Of a DNA stretch of 7,452 bases, positions 1-6,591 are shown in pieces. The position numbers and the translations under genes are program-made. Under the pieces are notes generated by a model. That model did not search any database. It saw only the letters and a list, made by a program, of their open reading frames with translations, and was not told where the DNA came from. Within the stretch, counting starts at the first letter, position 1. Every line of letters starts with the position of its first letter. The stretch lies in the NCBI GenBank assembly GCA_016650435.1, contig JAENVT010000051.1, positions 1 through 7,452 of the forward strand. Direction: 5' to 3'. Origin of the DNA: Ilumatobacteraceae bacterium. Lineage in GTDB: Bacteria > Actinomycetota > Acidimicrobiia > Acidimicrobiales > Ilumatobacteraceae.

Positions 1-163
1 CGGCCGGTGCTGTGGTTTCGGCCGGTGCAGTCGTGGCGGCCGTTGCTGTGGTACCGGCCGGCGCTGCTGTGTCTGATGTCTTGGTGTCGCTACCGCACGC
101 CGCGAGGGCTAGGGCCCCGGCGAGTGAGACGGCGATCAACGAACGTGTTCGACGTCGTTGCAT
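1..163 (-). CDS. Lipoprotein, probable ABC transporter substrate-binding protein (N-terminal part, runs off the window)
   Basis: Only the first 54 codons are in the window. They begin at the ATG 163-161, with AAAGGGAG on the minus strand (176-169) five bases upstream as a good ribosome binding site. The protein opens with a basic n-region (MQRRRTR) and a hydrophobic stretch (residues 9-22). It then has a lipobox L20-A21-A22-C23, with the mature protein starting C-G-S-D. A low-complexity Thr/Ala/Pro linker fills residues 27-54, as is common for actinobacterial surface lipoproteins. It would be lipidated at Cys23 and anchored to the outer face of the membrane. The permease ends 60 bases upstream in the same direction, so the natural reading is the solute-binding subunit of that transporter. 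The binding domain itself is outside the window, so this role is inferred from context. The lipoprotein call is firm; the ligand is unknown. Confidence 0.82.
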   Translation of the reverse strand, partial: MQRRRTRSLIAVSLAGALALAACGSDTKTSDTAAPAGTTATAATTAPAETTAPA

Positions 164-168
164 CTGTT

Positions 169-176
169 CTCCCTTT
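169..176 (-). promoter_or_regulatory. Ribosome binding site of the lipoprotein gene
   Basis: AAAGGGAG lies five bases before the ATG at 163. It fixes the start of a gene whose body is outside the window. The 60-base gap between the permease stop and this ATG shows no TAnnnT-type -10 element and no obvious hairpin, so the gene is probably transcribed from upstream and translated independently. Confidence 0.7.
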
Positions 177-223
177 GTTGTTTGAGTGTTCACGCTGTTG
201 CTTGGTGTGCGGCCAGACCGAGG

Positions 224-1123
224 TCAGCCGGTCTTGCGGGTGGACTCGTACCATCGTCCCACGACGAGGTTGTTGAGCCATCCGAAGATGATGAAGACGA
301 CGATGCCGAGGGCGGCCGCCAGGATGAGTGCCCCATACATCTGGGGGAATTGCGTTCGCGATCGGTACGAGTCGAGCAGGATGCCAACCCCCTTGTCGCC
401 ACGCTTGAAGAAGATCTCGCCGACGATCGCGCCAATGACCGAAAGACCCGCGGCGATGCGAAAGCCGGTAAAGATCGTCGGCATAGCGTTGGGAAGCTGC
501 AACTTGGTCAATCGTGTCCACCGCGACACGTGATGCAGCGTGAACAAGTCGTGCTGGCCGCGTTCAGCTGACAGCAGCCCGAACAGTGTGTTCGACACAA
601 TGGGGAACAGCGAGATCAGCACGCAAACGAAGATTCGCGATGGAATGTCGAATCCGAAGATCGAACCGATGATCGGTACCAGGGCGAGGATCGGGATGGC
701 CTGCATGGCAACGAGGTACGGCCAGATCGACCGTTCCAGCCAGCGGGCTTGCGACATCACAATTGCCAGCGCCATCCCCAGCACGATGGCGATGACCAAG
801 CCCTGAACCGACACGCGGGCGGTCCAATACAGCCCTTTCAGCAGTGCCGTCCGATTGATCTCCTTGAAGAAACTGACGTTGATGACGCGGTGCGGCGGAG
901 TGATGAGGAAGCTGGGCTTGTTCCAGATGTGCTCGAGAGCCCAATACGACATGAGGTACCAGAAGCCGATGAAGCCGGCGAATCCGACGACCGGTGCCAG
1001 GTAGTCGCCGATCTGGCGTGGTGGCTTCGTCGCGGGTGGAGCGTCGTCGACAACGGGGGAGGGAGTGGCCATATGCAGTTGCTCCATCTGCACGGCACCT
1101 TCGAGATTCGCTTGGTACGTCAT
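224..1123 (-). CDS. ABC transporter permease, NitT/TauT/Ssu type
   Basis: This 299-residue integral membrane protein belongs to the binding-protein-dependent transport permease family, in the group that includes SsuC, TauC and ThiX. About six hydrophobic segments are visible, near residues 41-62, 104-124, 135-155, 163-182, 221-241 and 263-283. The cytoplasmic EAA-type coupling loop lies at about 185-216, with a degenerate EAA part (S-A-E-R-G at 185-189) and the typical ending L-Q-L-P near 208-211, followed by T-G-F-R-I-A. The loop would dock onto the ATPase encoded just upstream. A polar, proline-rich N-terminal tail of about 38 residues precedes the first helix. The ATG at 1123 overlaps the ATPase stop as ATGA and has GGGGAG seven bases upstream, so translation is probably coupled. 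Relatives import sulfonates, nitrate, cyanate, thiamine pyrimidine precursors or riboflavin; the substrate here is not known. Confidence 0.93.
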   Translation of the reverse strand: MTYQANLEGAVQMEQLHMATPSPVVDDAPPATKPPRQIGDYLAPVVGFAGFIGFWYLMSYWALEHIWNKPSFLITPPHRVINVSFFKEINRTALLKGLYWTARVSVQGLVIAIVLGMALAIVMSQARWLERSIWPYLVAMQAIPILALVPIIGSIFGFDIPSRIFVCVLISLFPIVSNTLFGLLSAERGQHDLFTLHHVSRWTRLTKLQLPNAMPTIFTGFRIAAGLSVIGAIVGEIFFKRGDKGVGILLDSYRSRTQFPQMYGALILAAALGIVVFIIFGWLNNLVVGRWYESTRKTG

Positions 1124-1923
1124 GTATGTGCTCCCCGTAGCGCGTGTGAGACCTGGCCGGTCAACTCGGCAAACTCGGGTTCGAAGCGCAGTTCAGGTGC
1201 CCTGGGGTAGGCGAAGGGAACCTTGAAGTCGCCCACGACGCGACCGGGACGCGCCGACATCACCAGGACCCGCGTGGACAGGAACACGGCCTCGTAGATG
1301 GAGTGGGTGATGAACAGCGCAGCAAAACCTTTGCGCTGGAAAAGGTTGAGGAGCTCGTCGTTGAGCTTCTCGCGCGTGATCTCATCGAGCGCGCCGAACG
1401 GCTCGTCGAACAAGAAGACCTTCGGATCCATCACCAGCGATCGAGCAAGGGAGCAGCGCATCTTCATACCGCCCGACAGCTGCTTCGGATACTTCTTCTC
1501 GAAGCCATCCAGCCCGACGAGGGCGATGTTCTCTGCGGCGCGACGCTCGCGTTCCACCTTGTCGATTCCCTCGAGCTCGGCGAGCAACTCGACGTTTCGT
1601 TGCACCGTGCGCCACTGCAACAACGTTGCGTCCTGGAACACGTAGCCGACGTGGCCGGGATCGATGGAGATGAAACCAGCGGTGGCCTTGGTGAGGCCGG
1701 AGGCAATCCGTAGCAGGGTGCTCTTCCCGCAACCCGAAGGGCCGACCACCGTGACGAATTCACCGGGGCGTACGTCGAACTCGGTCTCCCGGAGTGCGTG
1801 CGTGCCGTCGGGGAAGACCATCGACACGCCGTGAAAACTCAATGCAGGAGCAGCACCTGACTCGCCCATTGTTACAACCGTAGCCGCGTCGGGTGAGGCG
1901 CCGAATATTCCGGTCGTGCTCAA
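1120..1923 (-). CDS. ABC transporter ATP-binding protein, NitT/TauT/Ssu type
   Basis: This 267-residue cytoplasmic ATPase powers the transporter together with the adjacent permease. All the motifs are intact: Walker A GPSGCGKST (61-69), Q-loop Gln97 in YVFQD, signature LSGGM (149-153), Walker B VFLFDE (169-174), D-loop GALD (177-180) and H-loop His207 in THSIYEA. The THSIYEA H-loop and the compact length fit the SsuB/TauB/NitT group. The start is a TTG at 1923-1921. It overlaps the stop of the dehydrogenase as TTGA, and GGTGAT lies three bases upstream. An in-frame ATG at 1869 would shorten the protein by 18 residues but has no Shine-Dalgarno match, so I prefer the TTG. The C-terminus overlaps the permease start by four bases. 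Function as a transport ATPase is sure; the imported solute is not. Confidence 0.95.
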   Translation of the reverse strand: MSTTGIFGASPDAATVVTMGESGAAPALSFHGVSMVFPDGTHALRETEFDVRPGEFVTVVGPSGCGKSTLLRIASGLTKATAGFISIDPGHVGYVFQDATLLQWRTVQRNVELLAELEGIDKVERERRAAENIALVGLDGFEKKYPKQLSGGMKMRCSLARSLVMDPKVFLFDEPFGALDEITREKLNDELLNLFQRKGFAALFITHSIYEAVFLSTRVLVMSARPGRVVGDFKVPFAYPRAPELRFEPEFAELTGQVSHALRGAHT

Positions 1924-2696
1924 TGCATCACCATGCCGCCGGTCACATTCATGGCCTGACCGGTGCAGTAGGAGGCCTCGTCGGAGGCCAGAAACACCGC
2001 CATGTTGGCGACGTCGGACGGCTCAGCAAGCCGTCCGAGTGGCGACTTCGCCGACCACTCGCGGACCATCTCTTCGGTTCGGGTCGCCGCACCCATCTCG
2101 GTGAGGACGTACCCAGGGCAGATGCAGTTGACCGTGATCCCATATGGCCCAAGTTCCTTGGCTGCGACCTGCGTGAGCGAGATCACTGCTGCCTTCGACG
2201 CCGCGTAGTGCGCCTGGTTGGGGCCGCCGACCTTGCCGCCCATGCTGGCCATGTTGATGATCGCACCGCGACCATTTGGGATCATTGCCTTGGCTGCGAG
2301 CTGGATGGTGATGAGCATGGCCCGAACATTGACAGCGAACGTCAGATCCCAGTCCGCCGGGTCGATTTCCAGCAGTGGCGCCATCTTCAAGATCCCGGCG
2401 TTGTTGACGAGGATCTCCAGCCCGCCGAGGTCGGAGATGGCCGCGCTCACCACCTTGACCGTGGCATCTGTATCGGCCAGATCAACGCTGTAGGGCTTGC
2501 CTCCGACTGTTTCGGAGGTTTTGGCCAGCCGCTCGGCGTCGATGTCGAGCAGGGCGAGTTCCGCACCTTCGCGCTGGAACGACGCCGCGATTTCGGCACC
2601 GATTCCACGCGCTGCGCCGGTGATCAGCGCGCGCCGTCCGGCGAGTCGGCCATGGACGGTCCCCATGGCGACGGAGTGTAGGGCAGGGAGTTTCAT
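1920..2696 (-). CDS. Short-chain dehydrogenase/reductase (classical SDR, NAD-type)
   Basis: This 258-residue protein is a complete classical SDR with a Rossmann fold. The cofactor loop is T26-G-A-A-R-G-I-G33. Asp51 at the end of strand beta-2 (A-L-L-D-I-D) favours NAD over NADP in this family. N98-N-A-G101 is present, as is the catalytic set Asn123, Ser151, Tyr164 and Lys168 (Y-A-A-S-K), followed by P194-G195. It would oxidise a hydroxyl group or reduce a carbonyl on a small substrate. The start is not certain. The ATG at 2696 follows the amidohydrolase stop by three bases and has no clear ribosome binding site. An internal ATG at 2666 would remove ten residues that precede the usual SDR beginning. 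The stop overlaps the ATPase TTG. Being inside the operon, it probably handles an intermediate of the imported compound, but this is inferred. Confidence 0.93.
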   Translation of the reverse strand: MKLPALHSVAMGTVHGRLAGRRALITGAARGIGAEIAASFQREGAELALLDIDAERLAKTSETVGGKPYSVDLADTDATVKVVSAAISDLGGLEILVNNAGILKMAPLLEIDPADWDLTFAVNVRAMLITIQLAAKAMIPNGRGAIINMASMGGKVGGPNQAHYAASKAAVISLTQVAAKELGPYGITVNCICPGYVLTEMGAATRTEEMVREWSAKSPLGRLAEPSDVANMAVFLASDEASYCTGQAMNVTGGMVMH

Positions 2697-2699
2697 CGC

Positions 2700-3800
2700 T
2701 CAGTCGCGATCGCGTGAACGCTCTGTTTCGAGAATCGGTGTGCGCCGAATCAGCTGGCGGTCAGCAGGGCCGAAGGCGATCGCCTCGCGCACGGTCGCCG
2801 CCCGCACCGCTACCAGGTCGTCGCTCGGCCCCAGACCCATCGCCTGCCGGGCATTCGTGCTCACCATCTCCAGTGCGTCGGCCGGCAGGACGTGGGCGGT
2901 CATGATCATCAGGCCTGCCGTTTCCAGAGGATCGGCACGGCCGACCGGATTGAACGGGTCCTGCAGGTTGTCGGCACCCGCGGCGACGTTGACCCCGGCC
3001 GTCCGCAGCGCCCGGACGGCGGTGACGCCGCGAGGCATCGCGACCTGGCACTCGCGGCCGAGAAGGAACAGATTGGTGTGGGGCAGGGCGATGACCGTGA
3101 TGCCTGCGGCGGCGACCTTCTCGGCGATTTCGCGCTGACGGAGCTCGGTCTGCAGGATCAGCGAGACGCAGTGGCTGGCTGCGACGTGGTGCGCGAAGCC
3201 GGTCGCGATCACGCGCTCGGCAAGGTCTTCCAACGCGATCATCGACGGGTTGAGTGTCTCGTCGGTATGTAGATCGATCGGCAGGCCACCTTCGGCGGCG
3301 AGCGTCATGAGACCATCGTTGGCCGCTGCCGGATCGGATTCGAGGTGAGGGCATCCGCCGACGACATCGATGCCCATGGCGATGGCCTCGCGCATCAATG
3401 CCCGCTGATTCGCTCCCTCTGGTCCGATCGACGGCCAGGCACACAGCGCGGCGACCTGGATCTCGACCAAGCCACGCATACGATCGCGAACGTCGATAAG
3501 GGCCTCGACCGATGTCAGTCCGCCGGCAAGGGTCAGATCAACATGGCTGCGGATCGCGGTGCAGCCGTTTGCTGCCAGCAGCCGTGCGGCGCGCTCGGCG
3601 CGTTCGATCGTGTCGGCAAGGGTGATCGAGCCGCGAGCGGCTTCCATCGCCAAGATGGCACCGAGCAGATCACCGGTGGGATTCTCGACACGCTCGGCGA
3701 GGAACGCCTTGTCGAGGTGGGCATGCGGCTCGGCGAACGCAGGCAGGAGGATGTATCCATCGTCGGCCAGCGTTTGTTCGGCGGGTGTGAGCGGGTTCAC
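2700..3800 (-). CDS. Cytosine-deaminase-like (CodA family) metal-dependent amidohydrolase
   Basis: This 366-residue member of the amidohydrolase superfamily resembles the CodA branch, which hydrolytically deaminates cytosine and related rings. The metal and catalytic residues are visible in order: H26-x-H28 in EPHAHLD, His178 and Glu181 in HTDE, His210 in ASH, and Asp277 in GADN. Aligned by eye to E. coli CodA, two substrate-contacting positions differ. The CodA Gln156 region (FPQ) reads L-C-A-W here, and the Asp after the metal Asp (CodA 314) is Asn278. Cytosine is therefore probably not the substrate. The start is a GTG at 3800, overlapping the LLM oxidoreductase stop as GTGA. Between that GTG and the upstream in-frame stop there is no other start codon, so the first HxH comes only 25 residues in, and the first strands of the usual N-terminal beta-sandwich seem to be missing. 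The C-terminal sandwich part is present. Related families include AtzC-like and isoguanine deaminases. Confidence 0.87.
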   Translation of the reverse strand: MNPLTPAEQTLADDGYILLPAFAEPHAHLDKAFLAERVENPTGDLLGAILAMEAARGSITLADTIERAERAARLLAANGCTAIRSHVDLTLAGGLTSVEALIDVRDRMRGLVEIQVAALCAWPSIGPEGANQRALMREAIAMGIDVVGGCPHLESDPAAANDGLMTLAAEGGLPIDLHTDETLNPSMIALEDLAERVIATGFAHHVAASHCVSLILQTELRQREIAEKVAAAGITVIALPHTNLFLLGRECQVAMPRGVTAVRALRTAGVNVAAGADNLQDPFNPVGRADPLETAGLMIMTAHVLPADALEMVSTNARQAMGLGPSDDLVAVRAATVREAIAFGPADRQLIRRTPILETERSRDRD

Positions 3801-4987
3801 ACGAGGGGCGAACCCGTTATCGGGCGCCTCACGATCGGCTCGCCGAGGCGCGGGAACACTTCTTCAGCCACGAGGTGCATCTGCTCGATCATCTCCTGGC
3901 GGGTCAAGCCCGGGTAGTCGAGGAAGAAGCAGATGTGTTTGAGGTCAAGCAGGTCGCGCCAATATCCGATTGCGTCGACTGCGTCGTCGATCGAACCGAC
4001 GATCTGAATCTTCTGCTGATTGCTCTCCTCGACGGTCGGGCAGTGGTTGAACGCGACCTTCGAGCCGTCGGGGTTTCGATAGCTGCTGAACCGGCCGTAC
4101 GGAGACAGGAACTTGTTGAACTCGTCCTGTCCTGGACGACCCTTCACCAGCGCAGCTTCGTAGGTCTTGGCGACATGCAGGTTGAGGACCAGGCAGCGGT
4201 CTTCTCCGGGGCCAACAGGTGTGCCGCAGGCCTCGCGGATTTCGGCGTAGCGATCCCACTTCTGCTTCTGACTGTCGGCGTTCTGCAACCAGTACACGGC
4301 CTTGTGACCGGCCTTCGGGACATACTCGATCGTCTCCGGAGAGGTGACGGGCTGGTAGATGTCGACCTTGCGCAACGGCCGGGGGATCAAGGTGAGATCG
4401 TTGACCATCGTGCCGCGATCGGGCACATCGTCGGGCGGCAGGACGAGATGCTTACCGCGGTAGCTGAACTGCTCGTGGTACCAGGCGAGCTTGATGACCT
4501 CCATCGATTCTTCGAAGATCTCACGGTTGATGCGGTCGTGCTCCGCCGACATCTCGTTGTCGCCGCTGGCGACCACCGTTCCCAATGCCCATGCCTCGCG
4601 GGGGACGGTGCCGCGACCGACGCCGAACTCCATCCGTCCTCCGGTGAGGATGTCGGCGATCGCGAAGTCCTCGGCGAGGCGCAGCGGATGCCATTGCGGC
4701 ACGACGTTGAACATCTGCCCGAGGCGCAGACCCTCGGTGAGCATCGCCAGGTGCTGGCCGAACAGGATCAGGTTGGGCAGAACCTCGTAGCCCTCGTACT
4801 GGAAGTGGTGCTCGGTCAGCCACATCGTGTCGAAGCCCAGTTGGTCGGCGGTCTTGGCCCATTCGACGAGGTTCTTGTAGCACTCGATCACCGAATCGTT
4901 GCCGAACCGCCTGGCGGTGGCAGGGATCGACGGGTCGCCGGCGTCGGGCATCGGGACTGTGCAGAAGAAGTTCGAATCAACGCGCAT
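3797..4987 (-). CDS. LLM-class flavin-dependent oxidoreductase (luciferase-like monooxygenase)
   Basis: This 396-residue protein has the bacterial-luciferase-type TIM barrel, which uses reduced FMN (or F420) and usually oxygen to oxidise small molecules. Diagnostic stretches are W56-L-T-E-H-H-F62, P101-L-R-L-A-E-D with I110-A-D-I-L-T-G-G-R118, and E120-F-G-V-G-R-G126. Near the C-terminus is G-L-T-R-Q-E-M (360-366), followed by the typical final helix. The length is ordinary for the family. It lacks the recognisable N-terminus of SsuD, so it should not be called an alkanesulfonate monooxygenase merely because an Ssu-like transporter is nearby. No flavin reductase is encoded in the window, so reduced flavin must come from elsewhere. 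The start is the ATG at 4987, 32 bases after the GGT-family stop. It has no Shine-Dalgarno sequence but a leaderless-type promoter. Its stop overlaps the amidohydrolase GTG. Confidence 0.93.
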   Translation of the reverse strand: MRVDSNFFCTVPMPDAGDPSIPATARRFGNDSVIECYKNLVEWAKTADQLGFDTMWLTEHHFQYEGYEVLPNLILFGQHLAMLTEGLRLGQMFNVVPQWHPLRLAEDFAIADILTGGRMEFGVGRGTVPREAWALGTVVASGDNEMSAEHDRINREIFEESMEVIKLAWYHEQFSYRGKHLVLPPDDVPDRGTMVNDLTLIPRPLRKVDIYQPVTSPETIEYVPKAGHKAVYWLQNADSQKQKWDRYAEIREACGTPVGPGEDRCLVLNLHVAKTYEAALVKGRPGQDEFNKFLSPYGRFSSYRNPDGSKVAFNHCPTVEESNQQKIQIVGSIDDAVDAIGYWRDLLDLKHICFFLDYPGLTRQEMIEQMHLVAEEVFPRLGEPIVRRPITGSPLV

Positions 4988-4993
4988 GTGCGA

Positions 4994-5023
4994 ATTCTAC
5001 TTCGCTGCGTCGCCGGCGGTCAG
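4994..5023 (-). promoter_or_regulatory. Putative leaderless promoter of the LLM oxidoreductase
   Basis: On the minus strand, the -10 hexamer TAGAAT (4999-4994) is followed by six bases (TCGCAC) and then the ATG at 4987. If transcription starts at the A of the ATG, the hexamer occupies -12 to -7, the standard geometry of leaderless actinobacterial transcripts. A -35-like CTGACC (5023-5018, four of six to TTGACA) lies upstream with an 18-base spacer and overlaps the stop of the upstream gene. The gene has no Shine-Dalgarno sequence, which agrees with a leaderless start. The site is predicted by eye only. Confidence 0.5.
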
Positions 5024-6591
5024 ATGCCGGCGGCGGTGCCCACCATCGCGCGCGGATCGGCTGCGCCGCTGCGGAACCCTTCGTGGTCGATCACGATTGC
5101 GTGGGCGTGCCCGAAGGCGCTGTCGTACGACGGACGAGCCTCGACCCGGTGGCCGCGCTCGGCAAGCCCGCCCATCCAATCATCAGGCGCTTGGCCCTCG
5201 ACCGTCACCGTTGGTGCCTGACCGCTGGTCCAGGTGTCGAAACCGGTCGCCGGGCCACGCAGCGCCCATCGTCCGGCGTGCACCGCAGCAGCGGGTGACT
5301 GCGCATAGTGGAACAGTCGAGCGGCGAGTTGCAGCAGGATCTGCGGTTGGGCGTCTCCGCCCATCGTGCCGAAGACCGCGCGCAATGCGCCATCTGTTGT
5401 CGCCATAGCCGGGCACAGTGTGTGTGGTGGCCGATGTCCAGGTTGGAATTCCGCGGGATGTCCTTCGATCAGGTTGAAGCCGATGCCGCGATTGTGGAGG
5501 TTGATGCCGGTGCTCGGCTCGGCCAGTCCGGAACCGAAGCCGGCGGCGTTGGACTGGATCAAGGACACACCCATGCCGTTGCCGTCGATGGCGCAGAGGT
5601 AGGTCGTGTCACCGTCGCGGCCTGGTGCCCAACGATTAGAGGCCCGCTCCGTATCGATGATGTCAAGACGTCCAGCGATCGATTTCAACAGTTGCTCCCC
5701 GCTGGCGGTGTCGCTGAGCACGTCGGGTCGATCGAATCCGGCTGCGGTCGCACACTCGATCAGCAGGTGGGCGAAGCGCACGTCGTTGGGGTCCGCCGGC
5801 AGGTCGAGCCGGCCGGCCAATTCGGCTGCGCCCAGCGCGAGGTATCCCTGCGAGTTGGGTGGGAGGGTCCACAGGTCGACTCCGAAGGTGTGCACCATCA
5901 GCGGCGTCACCCATTCCGATAGCGGACGGGCGAAGTCGTCGTCGCTGTAGAGACCGGCACCCAGGATCTTCAATCCCTCGCCGAACTCGCCTTGGTAGAA
6001 GGCGGCGCGACCGCCCTCGACGATGGCCTTCAGTGTTCGAGCCACTCCCGTGCGGTGAACCCGCCCGCCCGGACGCGTGAGTTGGCTGAGCAGGTCGGCG
6101 AGGTTTTCGTTGGCGCCTTCGTCGGCTCGCACGGCGGCCCCGATCAGCAGGGGACTGGCGGGGAATCCGCCGGCGGCGAGATCGATCGCCGGCTGCAGCA
6201 GTTCGGACAGTGGCATCGTGCCGAACCGTTCGTGCAACGCCATCCATCCGTCGACGCAGCCAGGCACGGTGACGCTTCTGACGTCGTGGCGAAAAGGCAT
6301 CTCCGTACGACCCTCAGCGCGAAGCGCGCCAGGATCGGCACCCGCGCCGGCACGTCCTGCCGAGTTGAGTGCGAACACCTCGCCGTCGCGGTGCACGAGG
6401 GCGAACAGGTCACCACCCAACCCGCACAGGTGTGGTGCGGTGACGGCGATCACCGCGTTCGTTGCCAGGGCGGCGTCGATCGCATTCCCGCCGAGTACGA
6501 GCGCCCGTAGTCCCGCCTGCGTGGCAAGTTGGTCGGCGCTGGCGACCAACCCGTTCGACGATCGGACGGAGTGAAAACGGGGTGACGCCAT
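5020..6591 (-). CDS. Gamma-glutamyltransferase-family protein (Ntn hydrolase)
   Basis: This 523-residue protein belongs to the GGT family, whose members self-cleave into two subunits and transfer or hydrolyse gamma-glutamyl (or related acyl) groups. The N-terminal region has the typical S-N-G-L-V-A-S start (about 12-18), G-G-N-A-I-D-A-A-L, and G-L-G-G-D. Arg80 in S-A-G-R-A corresponds to the substrate-carboxylate arginine of the family. The cleavage site and nucleophile are Thr329-Thr330 in G-D-T-T-Y-L; the following residue is Tyr where E. coli Ggt has His. Further on are S-L-I-Q-S, G-F-G-S-G, R-P-P-H-T-L and G-T-M-G-G-D-A-Q-P-Q. These fit the YwrD-like branch better than secreted Ggt, and no signal peptide is seen, so it is probably cytoplasmic. 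I chose ATG 6591. A longer reading frame to 6705 exists, but it adds 38 atypical residues and runs deep into the opposite gene. It is the first gene of the array. Confidence 0.9.
   Translation of the reverse strand: MASPRFHSVRSSNGLVASADQLATQAGLRALVLGGNAIDAALATNAVIAVTAPHLCGLGGDLFALVHRDGEVFALNSAGRAGAGADPGALRAEGRTEMPFRHDVRSVTVPGCVDGWMALHERFGTMPLSELLQPAIDLAAGGFPASPLLIGAAVRADEGANENLADLLSQLTRPGGRVHRTGVARTLKAIVEGGRAAFYQGEFGEGLKILGAGLYSDDDFARPLSEWVTPLMVHTFGVDLWTLPPNSQGYLALGAAELAGRLDLPADPNDVRFAHLLIECATAAGFDRPDVLSDTASGEQLLKSIAGRLDIIDTERASNRWAPGRDGDTTYLCAIDGNGMGVSLIQSNAAGFGSGLAEPSTGINLHNRGIGFNLIEGHPAEFQPGHRPPHTLCPAMATTDGALRAVFGTMGGDAQPQILLQLAARLFHYAQSPAAAVHAGRWALRGPATGFDTWTSGQAPTVTVEGQAPDDWMGGLAERGHRVEARPSYDSAFGHAHAIVIDHEGFRSGAADPRAMVGTAAGI
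6579..6585 (+). promoter_or_regulatory. Ribosome binding site of the plus-strand membrane protein
   Basis: GGGGTGA ends four bases before the ATG at 6590. The GGTGA part matches the extended anti-Shine-Dalgarno complement, and the short spacing is right for that portion. It supports ATG 6590 as the true start, although this base pair region is also codons 3-5 of the gene on the other strand. Confidence 0.55.

Larger units (their letters stand above)
1..6591 (-). other. Predicted operon: GGT-like, LLM oxidoreductase, amidohydrolase, SDR, ABC ATPase, permease, lipoprotein
   Basis: Seven genes in the same direction are separated in order by 32 bases, a 4-base overlap (GTGA), 3 bases, a 4-base overlap (TTGA), a 4-base overlap (ATGA) and 60 bases. 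Such spacing almost always means co-transcription and coupled translation. No terminator-like hairpin lies in any gap. The combination of an importer with four different metabolic enzymes suggests uptake and stepwise breakdown or salvage of one compound. The array continues past position 1. Confidence 0.8.

Noticed and set aside
164..223. Possible terminator or promoter between the permease and the lipoprotein gene
   Set aside because: No stem-loop with a following T run and no TAnnnT element at a useful distance is visible. Only the ribosome binding site is supported.
224..1923. Naming the transporter as alkanesulfonate (SsuBC)
   Set aside because: The NitT/TauT/Ssu group is visible but not the substrate. 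The LLM enzyme does not look like SsuD, and the binding protein is cut off.
1893..2681. Plus-strand open frame of 262 codons opposite the dehydrogenase
   Set aside because: It is a shadow of the SDR gene. The minus-strand product carries all SDR motifs, while this frame gives no recognisable protein.
2707..2787. GCGATCGC octamers, including a GGCGATCGCC that resembles the cyanobacterial HIP1 repeat
   Set aside because: They lie inside the amidohydrolase coding sequence, and CGATCG-like words are frequent throughout this high-GC window. Nothing else suggests a cyanobacterium.
3875..5221. Long plus-strand open frame of 448 codons opposite the LLM oxidoreductase
   Set aside because: It is antisense to a gene with clear family motifs. 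Its product has no recognisable domain, and long antisense frames are common in high-GC DNA.
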